Shown piece by piece: positions 37,320 to 51,500 of a stretch of DNA of 64,000 nucleotides; position 1 is the stretch's first letter, and every line of letters begins with the position of its first letter. This DNA is from Elgaria multicarinata webbii. Taxonomy: Eukaryota; Chordata; Lepidosauria; Squamata; Anguidae. The notes beneath the pieces were generated by a model. It made no database searches, had not been told where the DNA came from, and worked only from the letters and a program-made list of their open reading frames with translations. The DNA is taken from the NCBI RefSeq assembly GCF_023053635.1, contig NC_086179.1:12059501-12123500 (forward strand), read 5' to 3'. Position numbers and translations under genes: made by a program.

Positions 37320-40300
37320 CCTCAACTCAGTGCTGATCCTAATCCACATCAGAATTGATTATTATGTCGTGTGGGGAGTACCTCCTAGATAAACAACTGT
37401 TGACTTGATTATTTCCCCATCGTTGACTCAGTGTAGTACAAATGCAGCCATCTTCTCCTTTCTGATTTGAGGTGTTCTTTCTCCTCTTCCTCCTGATACA
37501 TTTTAAATTTTGTATGCATACAAGTCCCCTCCCCCCATAAAAGGCAGCTTATTCATCTTTAGAAAGAATAACTAAGCCGCATAAATTTCTTGCGAGTGGG
37601 AAGACTTCTTATTACTTTTCGCTCCGTAAGTCCATATACCACTAGTAGCTCTGCTCTTCCTAGAACACCATTTTGCTTTACTTCTACACAACCAGGTTCC
37701 GAAGCCAAGTCTTTTATGACGAAGAGAAGCAGCCTTGCAACGGGTTTGAACTCCCCAAAGCTCTGGCCATTTGCGATGTTGCTGTACGCGTCTTGCATAC
37801 CCATTACGATCACGTATCTCCCTGTCGGGCTTTCCCCAAAGAACCGCCCAAGCTGGACGTCTCAATGCTCAAAGTGGTGAGCTCTGTGAAAAGTGCAGAG
37901 AAGAAAGGGCGAAAGATTCAAAAGGCGTTAGGAGAAAGTGGACTGGAAAGCAAGATTGAGCAAAGCACAGACAGTTCAACGGTAAGGCAGGGTAGAGGGA
38001 AAGGGCAGCATTAGCACAGCTTCATAGCTAAGCATTGTTGTAAAGCAGGTGTGTTGAACCTCAAGCCTGTGGGCCAAGCCTGTATTCCCAGTTCAGGCCT
38101 CCAGGGTTCCCCAAATGGACACGCCTGGTTACTCAAGGGACCACCTTTACCCATACGAGCCTGCCCGGTTATTAAAATCAGCCTTGGAGGCCCTGCTCTT
38201 AAGTCTACCAGTAAGGTTCTTCAGACTGGTGGGTATAAGAAACAGGGCCTTTTTGTTAATGGCCCCTTCACTATGTTGAGCCCGCTCATTGTGTGGGTTT
38301 TTTAAATGGGCTTTAAAAGATGTCATCTTCCACATCCTTTATCTTATTGGACTGAAGTCTCTCCAGGCTTTTAAATGAAATACTGTATATTCAATTGCTG
38401 CTGCTTTCATATATATTTTTATATTTCACTGTGTGGTTTAGTTTAGGGCTATGTACCATTTCGAGCCCAGACTCCAATCTGAAGCAAGGCGGGCCGATTC
38501 GGCCTGCCTCGGTCTGAATCTGGACCAGGACCAGACTGGCCTGAGGCAGTCTGAAGTGCTTCAGGTCACTTTGCCCAACTCTGGCCGATGGTGAGCCACT
38601 GCCCCTGTCCACCCACCCACCTACCTGTGAGACTTGCCTGAGTCAGAAGTGGCCCTTAATGGCTGCCATAGTTTGAGACCTTAGGTTGAGGAAATGACAC
38701 AGCCCCCATCTTCATACAAAATGGCTGCCAGATGGCTCAGGTAAGTCCTTCGGGAAGGGGGGGAGTCCGGTGGACTCCTGGTTGTCCTTGTGCCAAGTAG
38801 GCACCCATGAATCTGCAATGGTTGACCCACTTTTGGTGTCCAGATTTCTCTTCAGATTCGGATCCCAAGTGGGTTGGCTTGGGCCTGAAGCACCCCAAGT
38901 TGGATCGGGGCTCCAAATCGGCCTCCGAATTGGGGTGTGTGTGTGTCTGTGCCCAGCTCTAGTTTAGATGGCATCGTTGAATTGTGGATATTGTGTCGAT
39001 TCTGAATTTTGTCTGTTCCTTCACGATTTTTGCATGTAAACCACCTTGAGAGGGCTTTATCTCTTCAAGGTGGCCTATAAAACCTTGCAATACATAAACA
39101 TATGAATGAAATGATATACCTGGCCAGCATTCATCACAGGATGCTTCTCCCCTCTCTCTGTTTCTAGGTCAATAGCTCATCACACAACCAAGAAATTAAG
39201 ATTATCATACATGAGTCTGAACTTGCAGAACATCCCTGCAGCAAGAGTTCCCTCATCATTCGATCCATTTCCAGAGGTACTTGGCCCAGCTTTCTTTGCA
39301 CTGACGGCTGAATAATGGAATCTGTCTAAAATCTTTCATATCTGGTCACTGTGGAATAGCTCCTGCAGCTTTAACTGTGGTGATGAAGAGGGAATTTGAC
39401 CAGGTGCTGCATGCCTACAAAGGACACCTGCTGAAATTCCCCTTGTCAATATAACTATTAAAGATACAGGAGCCCTGTCCTCCTTTCCATCGGGCCACCC
39501 TAGTAAAACATCACGTGTGGTTGTGTGTTTTTTAGTGCACGTTTCCTCGTTGCGGAGCGTCGACGAGTCTGAATGGGAGCCCCTTGAAGAATATGTGGTG
39601 GATTTGCACCAGTTCATGCCAGTGGGCGGCGTGTACCATTTTGATGCTCTGAAGCTCCCACCGCAAGCCAAACAAGTCAAGGGATGGACCATGGTGGAAG
39701 TAATTCTCATCTTAAACAGAAAATTGAGAAAAATGAATTTTACTTGCCAAATGGGCTGTTCTTCCCAGGCATTTCCTTTGCCTTTCCCTTTCTTGCATTG
39801 AAGGGACAGGAAAACAGGTTAAGAGGAACAAAGAGTATATAATATTAAGGGGGGGGGGAAATCCTATAGCTCTCCCTCTAGAATCCATACATAAATAAAA
39901 TATACCAAGACCGGTTGTCTAGAACTCCCTGGTTTAGAAAGCTACAGATCTGTGGACGTGCAATGTAATGCTGAATTGTTTAGCAAAAATGGATGTTGCT
40001 AGCCGCCATGCTTGCCGAGAAAAGTTTCAGCTCAGTTCAGACAACGCATTTCTCTACGCAGTGGGAAAACTCCACTCAGCGTTTGAGTTCGTAGGGGGTA
40101 CTTGCCACACAACATGTTCTAACTCCATTGTGTGACTGGTTGCCCTCCTCTGAACCCTGTTCTTTAAGGCTCCACACTAACACCTCATTGTTCTGGAAGG
40201 AATTTCCCCACCTCTAATTCAGAACTTATTTCTTCACCAGTCCCAACTCTGTTCCTAAAGATGCCCTGGGACCAAGGTTCCAGCGTCGGTAATTTGCCCT

Positions 40301-43300
40301 ACTTCCCTCACTGATCTCCACAACTAGCTGTACTCTGAGATCAACATTGGAGACCCTAGTGGTGTGCACGAGAGATACGGCCTTCTCGCTAGCGGCCCCC
40401 CTACTTGTCGCATTCTGCTCCAATTGAGGTCCATCAGACCCTAAAGATCTATGTATTTACTTTGGCCTGTAATTGAGCCAGAACTATTTCCAGGTGCCGT
40501 TGTGTATATGACGTTACCTAGTTTAATTATTAATTCTGGTTATAATTGTTAATTTTGAGGTTATTGCTGTTTTATTATTTTTAATCATATTTTTATTGTG
40601 ATTTATGGTTTATGCAGAAAACTTTGTCACATCAAAGAGGAACAAAGCTTGGTTGTTCCCTGCACTTCTGGAGAATCACAGCACAGAAGCTCAGAGAAAA
40701 AGAAAGCCTGCCCCTTTGGCTTGACATGGTTTTTTGCATGTGTAGAAAGCAAGAAACTTTCTTATGTCTGAACATCTCTCTCTCAAACTCCCAAGGAAGG
40801 AGTTTTTACTACATTAAGGGTCCACTTCTATGTATGTTTAGACAGAAAAAGGGTTACCATGGAGTTGAGTAAAATCCATTGTGACATTTGATTGACAGTT
40901 CCTCTGCCCTCCCTCCTCCTGATGGTATCCCATCAGCCATTGCTGCAAAAGAAGCAAGCCCACTGGCTCTCCTGGAGCGGCACTCACGCCTTTCGCCTCT
41001 CTTGCCAGGGAACTCTGTAGCAAGTGGGAAAAGTCAACGCAATGCAACGGAAAACTCCACGGAGCCCACCACACAACATGCAACACAACGGTTGTACAGG
41101 AACTCTCCTCTGCACAGCGTGGAAATTCTGCATGGAGTGTTTCCCTCCAAAACTCCACCGTTGCCTGGAGTTTTCCCACCAAACAACACGTTTCTCAACG
41201 GTGTTGTAACAACTCCACTGCGGAGTTCTAAAACCACCATTGAAAAACGTGTTGTCTGAACTCAGCCGCCTTCTCTGTCTAACAGTTCAGAAAACAAGCG
41301 TGGTTTGGCGTTTATTCTGTGATTCCATGCATGTATGTGAAAATGTGATTCCACAACTGCAAAACGTATTAGGGGCAGAGGGGGATAGATTTCCCCTAGC
41401 AATCCAATTTCAGTATCAGTCCCACAATTGCATCCAGTAATGGCCTAAGTAGGATGCGGAGCAAGAATCCTCCCTTAAACTTTCCCCAAGAATGTACTTT
41501 AAAGTTAGATGATCAAAGTGGCAATTGAAAAATGTTGCTGTGATGGCAGTATAGCAACTCTGTAGTCAGTGACTGGCTTGTAGCCACGAGAGCATCCAAT
41601 CTGGGTGGATTACTCAGAGACGGTTGAAAAATGCTCACGAGCCCACGTATGCAAAGAGGCAGCCATTTTCCTTCTTTCCATTTCCACTGGGAGACGGAGC
41701 AAACCTCCCAAATGATTGAAAACATCTGCTCGTGATGGAGTAGAGGGAGGTCTCTCCCCTCACTTCCCTCTCTGGCCTCCGGCCTGCGCGAGTGGCTGTG
41801 AGCCAGGCAGGTGGAGGGAGAAAATTGGGCAGAGAGGTGGGCGCAGGTACGGAGGACTCAAGTTCTTTCCCATCTTGGATTAAAATCTGAACTGGAGGAG
41901 AATGTCTGGGGCTACAGTGTTCGCCTTGCATTTAACGTGAGCATTGCAAGCTGCTGGAATTCATATTTCCAAGCCAAGGCATTTGAAATTCAGCTACGCT
42001 GCTACTTGTGTACGCGTGAAACCGACATGGGTCCGCCTCATTGGGTGAAACGGGTTCGACTTCCAGAGTGCGATGCTTGACGTTGAGAAATCAAAGACTG
42101 AAGCAAATTAAGGAAGCCGAGTCATTTCGATAACACCCCTCACGATGTCACGTTTTCTCTATACTCCTTGCCGAAAGGTGCTGGATACAGGTTTGGAGAG
42201 CTATCCTTACATCGCAATGTGCGAAGAAGGTGAGGACCCCCTTTCCACGACTGTCGGAATCACCGTCCGGCTTCTTGACAGCGTGATCTATTTTGAGGAG
42301 CCTCTGATTGCAAGATGGGATCCTGAAGGTGCACGTCCTCTGCACGCCGCCGTTGCGACGAGTGGCTCGATTTTACCTGTGTTTGTTTGCTTGGTGCTGC
42401 GAATGGGAGGCGGGGCAGGGGATTTGCATGGGAGAATTGACAGGTGGCTTAACCAGTCCCCTGCCTACCCCAGCCGCTCTGACCATTATTTCCTCCAGTC
42501 AGCTCCAAGACCAGAAATCAGCCCACGTGGGGGAAATAAAGCTCTGGGAGGCAGAAATGTCAGGCAAAATCAGAGTAAAGCACCTGTCCCATGAAGCTTA
42601 CCTTGACTTTTTACAATGGAGCGAGATCACCACGGCTCTTCTGCCATCTGACCTTGCTCCGGTGTCAAGCTGGGGGGCATTCCCGGCTGGAAGGTGACCT
42701 CTGGTCACCGTAAGCTGGGCAGAGGACGGGCCCAGCGAGCCAAATGGCTACCAGAAAACCCGTGCTGCTTCCTGCCATCCGGGGCCCGTCTACACTTGTC
42801 TAGATGAAACGTAACAAGTTGGCAGAGATGACGTCAGCAGTCACGTGATGCTGTTGTTGTTACGTTTCTTCTGACTTTTAAAACCGTTCCACTTTCTGTT
42901 AAAATCGTTTTAAAACTAACAATGTGCCCCAACCTTTCGTTGTTTTCAATGCCGTCTTTCAAAGTCATGTCTCGTGACCATGGTCTTTGCTTCCTGATTA
43001 GGACAAGTGAGGGCTTTTCTAGACGAGGGGAGGGAGAGCTGGCACAACGCGACGAGGGGGAGGGGGAGGGGGAGGGAGGGCGGTGAAAGAGGGGACAGAG
43101 GCTTAATTTTTTTAAAAAACCGCTTATCTTTCGGGGCGCACGTGGCCCCTTTAAGACGCTGCAGGGCTTCCCTCGTCCCTACGCGTCGCCCCGCCTCCCT
43201 GCTGGCTTATCCCGGCAGGTCTAGCTCAGAGTCACCGGAAGAAGGAGGTTTACTTCAGAGCCGGTATGAGCATAATGAAGAACGTTCTAAAGAAGAGTGT

Positions 43301-46300
43301 GCCGGGGTAAAACGATAGAAGAAAAGGTATTTCGATTGACTGGGCTCAAGTTGCATTTTGTAACGTAGCAAGGGAGGACGCAACAATGCACTTAAACAAC
43401 GGTGTAATGAATAGTGTAGATCCTGCCATCAGGTTTACCTGTGGCCACCCCGTAGCAGCGGAAGCGTGGGTTTTCCCTCAAAGCAGCGGCAATGCAAAAC
43501 GCTCACGCTGCAAAAGCATTTGAGAGAGGAAGACGGTCACATGTGGAGGGGCTGTAACAATAAGAAAAGGTGCAATTGGTTCAGCTTCAAATCAAATGCT
43601 TTTGATGGTTTTAAATTTTGTTTTTATACTTTTGATGGTTTTAAATTTTTGTATATTAGTTTTTAATGTTCACTGTTTTTAACTTTTGTAAACCACCCAG
43701 AGAGCTTCAGCTATGGGGCGGGATATAAATGTAATAAATAAATAAATAAATAAATAGACTATTATTAGTAGTGATGTTGCTTATTAGCTAGGAGCCGGAT
43801 CTTAATTCAGAGGGATTTTTGAGGATGTGTTTATTTTAAATGGCCCTCAGTTTTGGTTGTTGTCATTGGTACAGGTGAGCAATATGTCCTTTTGGCCTTT
43901 TTTTTTTTTTTTGGTATTAGGAATTTTAAAAACATTCAAGGGTTTATTCTTAGTATTGTTGTAAGCCACTCTGGACTCCGACGTTAGGAACTTTTGATGG
44001 TGCTTTTCTTCCAGTGCCTCTAACCATGTACACCATCTCACATAGGATAAAGGGCCTATGTGAGAACCGCCCAGAGAGCTGTGAACCGCCCAGAGAGCTT
44101 CGGCTATTGGGCGGTATAAAAATGAAATAAATAAATAAGGGCGGGTGGAGGAATGCTATGGACGCTATCCAGAGCATCTTGGAGGCTTTTCAATATACCC
44201 CACTGCCACTGGTAAAGCACTTTGCTTAGGAAGATAGGAAGCTGGCTCGTACCAAGTCAGACCTGGGTCCATCTAGCCCAGTATTGTCAACACTGACTGG
44301 CAGCCACAGCTCTCCAGGGTTTCAGACAGGAAGTTGTCCAGCTGTACCTGGAGTTGCTGAACCAGGGACATTCTGCATGCAAAGTTCCATCGCTGAGCTA
44401 GGTTCAGTCCCTGGCCTCTCGGGTTAGAAAGGGTGAAATAACAGGTGCTGGGAATGACGTTTCTCTACTTGAGAGCCCCCCAAAGGTGCTGCCTGTCAGA
44501 GCAGGCAGTGATGAACTCAATGGACAAATATGGCAGCTTCCCATGTTCCAACTTACTTGTCCTTAAGTACATCCATTTAAACCCTTTCCCTTTCCTTTCC
44601 TCCACGTAAAAGGCAAATACTGGAGAACGGATGAGATTGGGGAAGTGGTCTACAACATGAAAGAGAAGGCAATCTCCTTCAAAATGAACGGCTTCTTCAC
44701 CGTGACAATGCTCCAAGATGCCCACCTCAACATGCCCTACCAGTCCTGGGAGCTCCGGCCCAACGCCATCGACGAAGCCGTTTTCAGCATCCTCAGTACC
44801 TTTGCCGAGGTGCAGATTCAAATCAAGGTATGCTGCGACAGCCCAATCCCCAGTGTGGTAGTGCAGTGCTGGGTGCTGGGTTGGGCATTTAAGGATCCAC
44901 CGGTCCCCTGCTTGCCTTTCTAGCTTTCTTTCTTTTATTTTTTAAAAAAGGGTGTCTTTAGCTCTTTGACGAGAGAAAATACAAAACGAAATGTGTAAGG
45001 GCGAATTCGACCAAATTACTCGATTAAATAATATAGTTAAACAGTTTATTATGTATTCTATCAACCTTCCTCAACCTGGTACCTGTCAAATGTGCTGGAT
45101 TACAACTTCAATTATTCTGTGCCAGCATGCTGGCTCAGCATAATAGGAACTGTAGTCCAACACGTCTGTTGAGCACCACATTGGGGAAAGCTGTATTATA
45201 ATATATATTAAACATGTTATATGTCATCTCAAAAGCACAGGGTATTTTCTAGGGGTGTGCATGGACCCCCCGATCTGCTTCACTTCCAGATGCGCAATTT
45301 GCGGATTGGGCCGCCCGGCTCTGCCTATAGTCCACTCCGCTCCGCTGCGGAGCTCCGGATCCGGATCGGAGCTCCGCTTTTCCCCCCCATAGGCTTGCAT
45401 TGAAATCCAAAAAAGTATACAACTTTTTTTCTGTTAAAGTTAGAAACCTCAAGTTTGGCACCATGACACCTCATGGACGTATACACACGCATGCCAAGAC
45501 TCAAGCCAATCCAAGCCTCCCCTGATTTTTGGCGGGGCTTAAACCTTTTAACTCACCCAAAATCAAGTCCCATGCTAGAACTATGCCAATTTTCATGTAA
45601 GAAACCTCAAATTAGGCACCATGACACCTCATGTATGTATACACATGCATGCCAAGACTCAAGCCAATCCCATCATCCCCTGATTTTGGGGGAAATTTTG
45701 AAAATTATAAATTCGCTTCTGATTCTCTGATTCTAATCGGAGCGGAGCACACCTCTAGTATTTCCCCCCCACATAGGATTGTAGCCACTTGAACAATATA
45801 TGCACAATACAGGAAATCTACTCAAATACCAGGTCTTAGAGTACAGCACACCCAATTTTGGAATATAAGAACTCTAAATGAATTAACTTGGGTTATTTGA
45901 GCCAATCAAGGAGTAGCATCTCATGTCAGGTTCAAACAAAAATGGAAACAGCTTAAATTGTTTTTGAATGACAATGATTACACACCATTCGAAGTGGAAT
46001 GCTTTGTACTAATTATTGAGTCAAGAATAATTAAGAAACAAAGAATTTTTTTTTTAAATCGATCTTAAGTTTGAAGTTTCAGTGGAAGACACCGCATCAC
46101 TTTGCATTTTATTATTGATGATGCAGAGATGTAACAGAACTATCTGCTCTCACTGTTGCGGGTTTGCATCTTTCCAGATTAGCAAACATGCCCAACTGGA
46201 CGACTCTTGGAGAAGTGCAGGGCCTGGGCTCCTCTATGGGTAGATCATCTTTATTCTCACACCCTCCAAAATGTAACCCTTCTCAGCTATAAAGCTGGAG

Positions 46301-48484
46301 GATCCCTCCATCTTTAATTTAGGGCCAGAAGTGGACCTCCGGTGCCAAGAGTTTAGGAAACCATGAAATGGATATTTATCAGCTCACCTGTCCTCATCTT
46401 GCTCTTGGAAACAGGACAACCAGTGCATGCTAGACAGAGTCAGCACTGTGGAAGAAACTGATCACCTTTCCAAGTTGAAGGGGATATGGATGAGTCCGCT
46501 GGCCCTTACAAGGGCTCTGAAGCGGGCTGGGATGAACATCTTCCCAGAGGAATACTCTCCAAAGTATGTCAGCATGAACAAAAAGGTAAGCGCCGTCTTT
46601 CAGTCGTTTCCATATTGTCAGTTTCAGCCCTGGAGAAGCATGACAGCTTACCCTTGATCTTGAGGGTGGGGTGGGATAAAGGGCCCAGAAGAGAGCAACC
46701 CCATGTCCGGATTGCAAGAACTAGGCCAAATCTACACAGCGTACTGAAGGCGCACGCAAGCGCCTTCAGTGTGACCCGAAAGTGCGTGTGTAGATCCTGC
46801 CCTGGAAGAGGCGGAGGAAGAGGCGGAGGAGGAGGCGTCCTTGCCGCCGCCGCTGCCCACCTCCCCGCCGGCCTCCTGATCAGCCCGGAGGACGTGCTGG
46901 GGCTGGGGCTGGCCTGGGCAGGGAAGGAGGAGCCTGGTCCGTGGCGGGAGGGGTCTCGCCCCCCACCCCCGTAGCTGGGACGAGGCCGGCGGGGAGGTGG
47001 GTGGTGGCGGCAAGGACGCGGCCGGATTCCCCAGGTGCTTCCTCCTCCGCCTCTTCCTCCGCCTCTTCCAGCAGGATCTACACACGCGCTTTCGGGTCGC
47101 ACTGAAGGCGCTTGCGTGCGTCTTCAGTACGCTGTGTAGATCCCCTCCTAAATTCATTGCAGCATTGTGAAGCCATTGGAAGTCGCCCCCACCCCACCCC
47201 TCCATCGTCAAACCATCCTGCATTCTAGCTGCTGTGGGAAACAATGCCAAATTATTTATTATTATTTATTTATTTAGAATATTTATATATCACTCCCCAT
47301 TGAAAAATTTCAGAGCGGTGTACAAGGTAAAATGAAAATAAAAACGGAAAAAAACCCACAGTTAAAACAAAATTTAAAAGAAGCAATAACGGTAATCCAA
47401 GGCTGCATGTTAAAGAAAGGCTTCTTGGAATAAAGATGTTTTCAGGAGGCGCCGAAAGGAGTACAAGGTTGGAGCCTGCCTGACCTTGGAGAGGCAGGGA
47501 ATTCCACAGGAGGGGGGCCACCACGCTGAAGGCTCTTCCCCTGGTGGATTCCAATCGGAGCATGGATCTATGTGGAACCACCAGGACCAGGCCCTCGGAT
47601 GACCTCAGTGACCGGGCAGGTTGGTAAGGGAGAAGGCGCTCTCTCAGGTATCCTGGTCCCAAGTTGTTTAGGGCTTTGTTGACTGGATCTTTAGTTCAAC
47701 CTAGAGATGTGAAGTAGGGTGACCATATGAAAAGTTGGACAGGGCTCCTGTATCTTTAACAGTTGTATTGAAAAGGGAATTTCACCAGGTGTCATTTGTA
47801 TATACAGGGAACCTGGTGAAATTCCCTCTTCATCACACCAGTTAAAGCTGCAGGTGCCCTGCCCTCTTTTACAGCTGGTCACTCTAATATAGCTCCTGCA
47901 GCTTTAACTGCTGTGATGAAGGGGGAATTTCACCAGGTTCCCCGTATATACAAATGACACCTGCTGAAATTCCCTTTTCAATACAACTGTTAAAGATACA
48001 GGAGCCCTGTCCCTTTTGTATGGTCACCCTATGTGAAGGCCTGGAAAAAAATTGGGGTGGTGGTGGTGGAAATGTTTCCCTCCCGGCATCTTTTTTGTTT
48101 TTTTCCGAAAAAATGAAGAAAAATGGATAATGGAATGTTTTATTTTAGCATGATGACTAAAATGTTTAAGACAATGTGTTCATATATTTACTTTGTTACT
48201 AATATTGATGGTTTCTTATGTGTGTGTCTGTTTAAAAAATGTGTTTTGCCTGCCCCTCATATACTGGCAAAACCAAAGAGGTTCCTTACAGTTCAGGCAT
48301 TCAGGAGCTTGTAGCTTCATTTGTTACCAAAAAAAAGTAAAAATTTTAAAAAGTAAATTCAATTTGTAATAATTGTTTGAATACACTGTACTTTTAATAC
48401 ACCAAATGTGATAATCCAAATTGTACGTAATTACATTTTATGTTTCTAAAGTAACAACATGACTTTCAATCTGTAAAAAATATA

Positions 48485-48529
<45 letters not shown>

Positions 48530-51500
48530 TACTGTATTTCTTCGATTGTAAGATGCACACTAATTTCAGTACCACCAACAGAAAGAAAAAAACCCTAAGA
48601 CACACCCGCGATTCTAAGACGCACCCCGTTTTTAGAGATGTTTATATGGGGGAAAAAGTGTCTTAGAATTGAATGAATACGGTATATTTATTTGTACCCC
48701 GCCTTTTGCCCAGTACTGGGCCTCAGAGCGGCCAAGTCAGCCCCACTTGATAAACGTTTTTTGCACACGCAAGCCTAGATTTCAGGCCACTGAAGAGGAC
48801 TTTCTGGCCAAAATGTGCCTGGCCATTAGAAAAAGAGCACTTTTTATCATATCATTGGACGTTCAATTTAGAAATACAAGTGCTCTTATGTGAAAGTATT
48901 GTCAAATTTAATTCATTTGCTTTGTATTAAATTCTGTACTTTTTATGGTCCTGAAATTTGTTTTTATCGACAGCTTGCATTCTGTTAAGGCTAGTACCTT
49001 TTTGTGCGTCTGCTTGATCTTAAGCTGGAGGTGATGCACCAGCAGGTGTTTTTTCTTGGTTCAGGGACATCCAACGTAACTGAGCGAGAGACCCCCTACC
49101 TTCAGATTGGGATCATGCGGTTTTCAGATGTAGAGGTTTATTCACTCCCAGCCTTCTGTTTTATTATCTAGACACTTGTAGCTGAAGTGACTGCCTATCA
49201 GCAAATGGCTATTGTTGCATCTGCTTTCGCCTTCAGCTGGAGCAAGTGGAACTCACAGAGCGGAGAAAGCAACGTGGTCTTTAAGGTGCGTGTGGATTGT
49301 ATCAAAAATCCCGCCCCCGGCTCTGCGGGTGAAACGTAACCAGGGCTGGTGCCAGGGCTAGGCGTCATCGGGCACCTGCCAAGCCCCCACCCTGGAGGAA
49401 GCCCACTGCTGAGCCCCTGGCCCTGATTCTCCTTGCTGTCTGGCACTGCATTGTAACCGCTCCATCCCACAATCCATACAGACAGCATCAAGAACGAGAA
49501 GAAGGCCCTACAGCCGCCATTTGCGTTGCCCTCTTCTTTGGCGAACAGGGGACAGGCCCACTGAAAGGAAAGGGTTCAGTGCCGGTATTTTGCCCTCCCA
49601 AAATGTGGAGCAAACAAGGAGTGTGAGCCTGGGGTGGGCGGCAAACATCCAATCTCTGACTCTGCTTAAGGGATTGTAACGGTGCTGTGAAGTCGTGCTG
49701 TCCTGACCCAAGACCTTCCTTGGCCTGCTTCAACCACAGTCTAGCGTTGCGCCTGCACCAGCACTACGTATGGTGGGTTTCTTGACTAGGTTGGTGGCTA
49801 GGTAGCCAGGACAGCATCTGCTTTATCCAGAAATCCCATACTTTATTCAGTCAAACGTTTCTTTCTGACATTGCGGAACTCAAGGTGGCTACATGTGATT
49901 CCCAGGTGGTCTCCCCTCCAAGCACTGAGCAGGCCCATGCCTCCTTTACACCAGGGGTGCAGAACTGTTTAGGGGTTGGGGGGACAGCTTGCCCACCCTC
50001 AGGCTCACGACCAGCTGGATGACATCAGGAGCCATGGCCCTCTCCCTTGGGCAGGCCCCTCCCCCTTCCCCTTCCCCTTCCCCCGTACAATCCGCCCCAC
50101 ACACTCAGGTCTACTGGGAAGAATTTCCTTCAGCCAGCCAAAACTAAGCTGACAGGTATTACACCTTCAAGTGTAATGTGTATTACACATTCAAGAGGGA
50201 CACAGACAAGCTGGAGCGTGTTCAGAGGAGGGCAACCGGGATGATCAGGGGTCTGGAAACAAAGCCCTATGAAGAGAGACTGAAAGAACTGGGCATGTTT
50301 AGCCTGGAGAAGAGAAGATTGAGGGGAGACATGATAGCATTCTTCAAATACTTGAAAGGTTGTCACACAGAGGAGGGCCAGGATCTCTTCTCGATCCTCC
50401 CAGAGTGCAGGACACGGAATAACGGACTCAAGTTACAGGAAGCCAGATTCCAGCTGGACATCAGGAAAAACTTCCTGACTGTCAGAGCAGTACGACAATG
50501 GAATCAGTTACCTTGGGAGGTTGTGGGCTCTCCCACACTAGAGGCCTTCAAGAGGCAGCTGGACAACCATCTGTCAGGGATGCTTTAGGGTGGATTCCTG
50601 CATTGAGCAGGGGGTTGGACTCAATGGCCTTGTAGGCCCCTTCCAACCCTGCTATTCTATGATTCTTCTGCTGCTCCCAGACTGTGGAATGGCCTGCCAG
50701 AGGAGTTTCGTCAACTGAACAGTCTTTTAGCATTTAAGAAAGCTATAAAGACTGATCTTTCCCAGCTGGCCTATCCAGTGGAATTTCAGGATGTTTTTAT
50801 TTATTTATTTAATTTATTTATTACATTTTTATACCGCCCAATAGCCGAAGCTCTCTGGGCGGTTCACAAAAATTAAAACCACAGTAAAACACCCAACAGT
50901 TTAAAACACAATTACAAAATACAGTATAAAAAGCGCAACCAGGATAAAACCACACAGCAAAGTTGATATAGGATTAAAATACAGAGTTAAAACAGTAAAA
51001 TTTAAATTTAAGTTAAAATTAAGTGTTAAAATACTGAGTGAATAAAAAGGTCTTCAGCTGGCGACGAAAGCAGTACAGTGTAGGCGCCAGGCGGACCTCT
51101 CTGGGGAGCTCGTTCCACAACCGGGGTGCCACAGCGGAGAAAGCCCTCCTCCTAGTAGCCACCTGCCTCACTTCCTTTGGCAGGGGCTCATGGAGAAGGA
51201 TGTTTTTAGGATGTTTTAATGATGTACATTACGTTTTTAATTCAGTTTTATGTATTTCATACTTATTGTTGTTCCCTGCCTTGATCCAAACGGAGAGGCA
51301 GGTAAGAAATAATTTGATGATGTTGATATCAACACCTTCCTTTTCTTTATTTCCTGCATGCTGGAAAAAGGCACAGAACTGTGCCTCCTTCCGGAACGGA
51401 GAAAGGAACCCACGGGCTGGCCTGAGATAGCAGTGGGGATGGCGGGTGGTAGGACTCATTCGTGTGGGGAAGAGCGGCCGCTCTCCCCGCCACAAGCAAG

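Noticed and set aside
46569-47250. Two minus-strand ORFs of 172-177 residues, Arg/Pro-rich
   Set aside because: They lie in palindrome copy B. Low-complexity Arg/Pro/Gly content and no splice or homology support.
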